Part shown: positions 62,764 to 64,000 of the stretch, in pieces
Layout: every line of letters starts with the position of its first letter
Position numbering within the stretch: the stretch's first letter is position 1
Source: Gammaproteobacteria bacterium
GTDB taxonomy: Bacteria; Pseudomonadota; Gammaproteobacteria; Pseudomonadales; UBA5518
NCBI GenBank assembly: GCA_016705365.1
Contig: JADIYI010000008.1
Coordinates: 1,488,001 to 1,552,000, forward strand
DNA length: 64,000 nucleotides
Reading direction: 5' to 3'
Made by a program: the position numbers and the translations under genes
Notes under the pieces: model-generated
Databases searched by the model: none
What the model saw: the letters and a program-made list of their open reading frames with translations, nothing else
What the model was told of the DNA's origin: nothing

Positions 62764-62860
62764 GTTGATGCCGCCCTGAATGCATGGAAACGTGGCTCGA
62801 ACCGGGAATTCTATGCCAGCCCTCGCTTCATGAAAGGGCTATGACGATTATTCTGGTCAT

Positions 62861-63841
62861 TCATTCCATGAATGTGACTGCCGGGTGAGTTGCCTTGCTG
62901 CCCCGATCCAGCGTCTGTGCGACTTCGGTGATGAGACGCCGCATCCATTGGTGGCCGGGATTGCGCTGCAGCAGCGGACTCCAGGCCATTTTCAGCTCGA
63001 ACGGTGGAATTTCGAATGGCGGGGTCTTTATTGCGATCTGCGCGTTGTCACGCATCTGCAGTGCCAGTTTGCTCGGTACCGTGACCACCAGGTGTTTTTG
63101 CGCCGCGAGCCGCACCGCCACCTGGTAGTGGCGCGTGTATACCGTGATATGCCGCTTGCGACCGATGCGCGCCAGCGCTTCGTCCACCCAGCCGAGGTCC
63201 TGGCCCGCCGACGGGTCGACACCCACACCCACACCCATGCCGGTCTTGCTGACCCAGACATGCTGCGCCTGGAGGTAGGATTCGAGGTCGAAGCCGTCGA
63301 CGATCGGATTGTCCACGCTCAACAGGCAGGAAAAGCTGTCCTGCCAGACCGTGGTCTGGTGAAAGGATTGCGGCATCGAATCGAAGCGGTTGATGACCAT
63401 GTCGACCTTTCCCTGCTCGACGTTCAGGTAGCTGACGTCGCTCGGCGTCATGATATCCAGCACCACGCCGGGCGCCTCCTCGCGCAGACGCTCGAGCACG
63501 GCGGGGATCAGCGTGCCCTCGGCATAATCGCTGGCCATGATGCGAAATACCCGGGTAGCGGGAGCCGGTTCGAAGGGCTTCTTGGGTTGCACGGCACGTT
63601 CCACCGCCGCCAGCACGCTGCGCACCACCGGTTGCAGTTCGAGGGCGCGCTCGGTCGGTGTCATGCCCTCGCTGGTGCGCACCAGCAGTGGGTCATCGAA
63701 CAGGTCTCGCAGGCGTCGCAGCCCGTTGCTCATCGCGGGTTGCGTAATGCCGAGATAGCTGGCGGCGCGGGTGACGTTGCGTTCGCGCAGCAGCACATCG
63801 AGGTACACCAGCAGGTTGAGATCGACTTTTTCTATATTCAT
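62861..63841 (-). CDS. LysR-family transcriptional regulator
   Basis: A 326-residue LysR regulator. N-terminal helix-turn-helix: LNLLVYLDVLLRERNVTRAASYLGITQPAMSNGLRRLRDLFDDPLLVR (in short motifs, about residues 8-55). The C-terminal effector domain is of the periplasmic-binding type. The beginning resembles NodD/LinR-type regulators. It is divergent from the gene starting at 63986, whose promoter it may control, and lies 97 bp upstream of malate synthase on the same strand. Confidence 0.93.
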   Translation of the reverse strand: MNIEKVDLNLLVYLDVLLRERNVTRAASYLGITQPAMSNGLRRLRDLFDDPLLVRTSEGMTPTERALELQPVVRSVLAAVERAVQPKKPFEPAPATRVFRIMASDYAEGTLIPAVLERLREEAPGVVLDIMTPSDVSYLNVEQGKVDMVINRFDSMPQSFHQTTVWQDSFSCLLSVDNPIVDGFDLESYLQAQHVWVSKTGMGVGVGVDPSAGQDLGWVDEALARIGRKRHITVYTRHYQVAVRLAAQKHLVVTVPSKLALQMRDNAQIAIKTPPFEIPPFELKMAWSPLLQRNPGHQWMRRLITEVAQTLDRGSKATHPAVTFME

Positions 63842-63985
63842 CCGGAGAATGCCGAGGATAATAACTATAAATTGGATAGATCATCCCACTCTCGGTAGAC
63901 TCTGTCCACGATTTGCATGCAGCACAGCTTGTACAGGCTGTTGCTGCCCCCAACCTGTTCCAGCAAACCACCACGGAGCCTCCCC

Positions 63986-64000
63986 ATGGCGATTCATACT
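63986..64000 (+). CDS. Start of a gene leaving the window
   Basis: An ATG at 63986, following GGAGCCTCCCC, begins MAIHT on the plus strand and is cut off by the window end. Only five codons are visible. Its divergent placement with the LysR gene and the ribosome-like sequence upstream make it plausible as a LysR-regulated target. Confidence 0.35.

Noticed and set aside
62848..62882. CATTC-CAT-GAATG dyad near the end of the LysR gene
   Set aside because: It lies in the last codons of LysR and is short; likely chance rather than a terminator.
63842..63985. Possible LysR box (T-N11-A) in the AT-rich gap before 63986
   Set aside because: Many loose matches in AT-rich sequence; none has strong dyad symmetry.

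Overview
The window is 64 kb of GC-rich, densely coded bacterial chromosome. The gene set points to a Gram-negative gammaproteobacterium: AceK, malate synthase G, ArfB, an ABC-F of the YheS type, MlaF, beta-carbonic anhydrase and two large TonB-dependent receptors. Many acyl-CoA and short-chain dehydrogenase genes suggest an aerobic lipid, sterol or aromatic degrader, perhaps marine. The taxonomic call is an inference from gene content; no rRNA or tRNA gene was seen.

Layout. (1) 1-4.4 kb, minus strand: a truncated SDR, a PaaI-like thioesterase, and an overlapping operon of CHASE2 adenylate cyclase, SH3 lipoprotein-like protein and M48 protease. (2) 4.8-16.8 kb: an orphan MlaF-like ATPase, then a CoA-based catabolic island of enoyl-CoA hydratase, GMC oxidoreductase, thiolase plus DUF35 partner, AMP-dependent CoA ligase, TetR regulator, 17beta-HSD4-like SDR, a thiamine-diphosphate lyase and a class III CoA-transferase. 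Two intergenic regions of the island share a roughly 60-bp repeat. (3) 17-21 kb: MprF next to its likely antagonist VirJ/AcvB, then small membrane proteins. (4) 21.4-26.2 kb: a 1159-residue GltD/PyrK-like (NfnAB-like) fusion with a coupled small membrane protein, and a tandem Lrp regulator. (5) 26.4-32 kb: TonB receptor, SnoaL-like protein and three SDRs, with a molybdopterin-binding (Mop) remnant between them. (6) 32-35 kb: CYTH phosphatase, ABC-F and carbonic anhydrase. (7) 35.2-39.4 kb: a module resembling the actinobacterial cholesterol igr operon, with an aldolase-like thiolase, DUF35 and two acyl-CoA dehydrogenases. (8) 39.4-43.8 kb: cupin, SRAP, then a tightly packed VOC/PlsC-like/ArfB/DUF456/NlpC/PilZ run. 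(9) 43.8-47.4 kb: EmrAB-type efflux under a tandem MarR. (10) 47.6-51.1 kb: GAF plus degenerate GGDEF protein, EstB-like serine hydrolase, APH-like kinase. (11) 51.3-55.5 kb: TetR, a long dyad/hairpin, then an operon of diheme cytochrome c, MauG/CcpA-type peroxidase and a parallel beta-helix protein fused to a cytochrome c domain. (12) 55.5-64 kb: class II aldolase, second TonB receptor, AceK, malate synthase G, LysR.

The strongest candidates for something undescribed are the cytochrome/peroxidase/beta-helix operon with its dyad, the igr-like module whose thiolase has lost its HPxG motif, the NfnAB-like fusion, and the shared repeat in the catabolic island. Two separate regulators that each carry a duplicated DNA-binding domain (Lrp-Lrp and MarR-MarR) in one window are also unusual.
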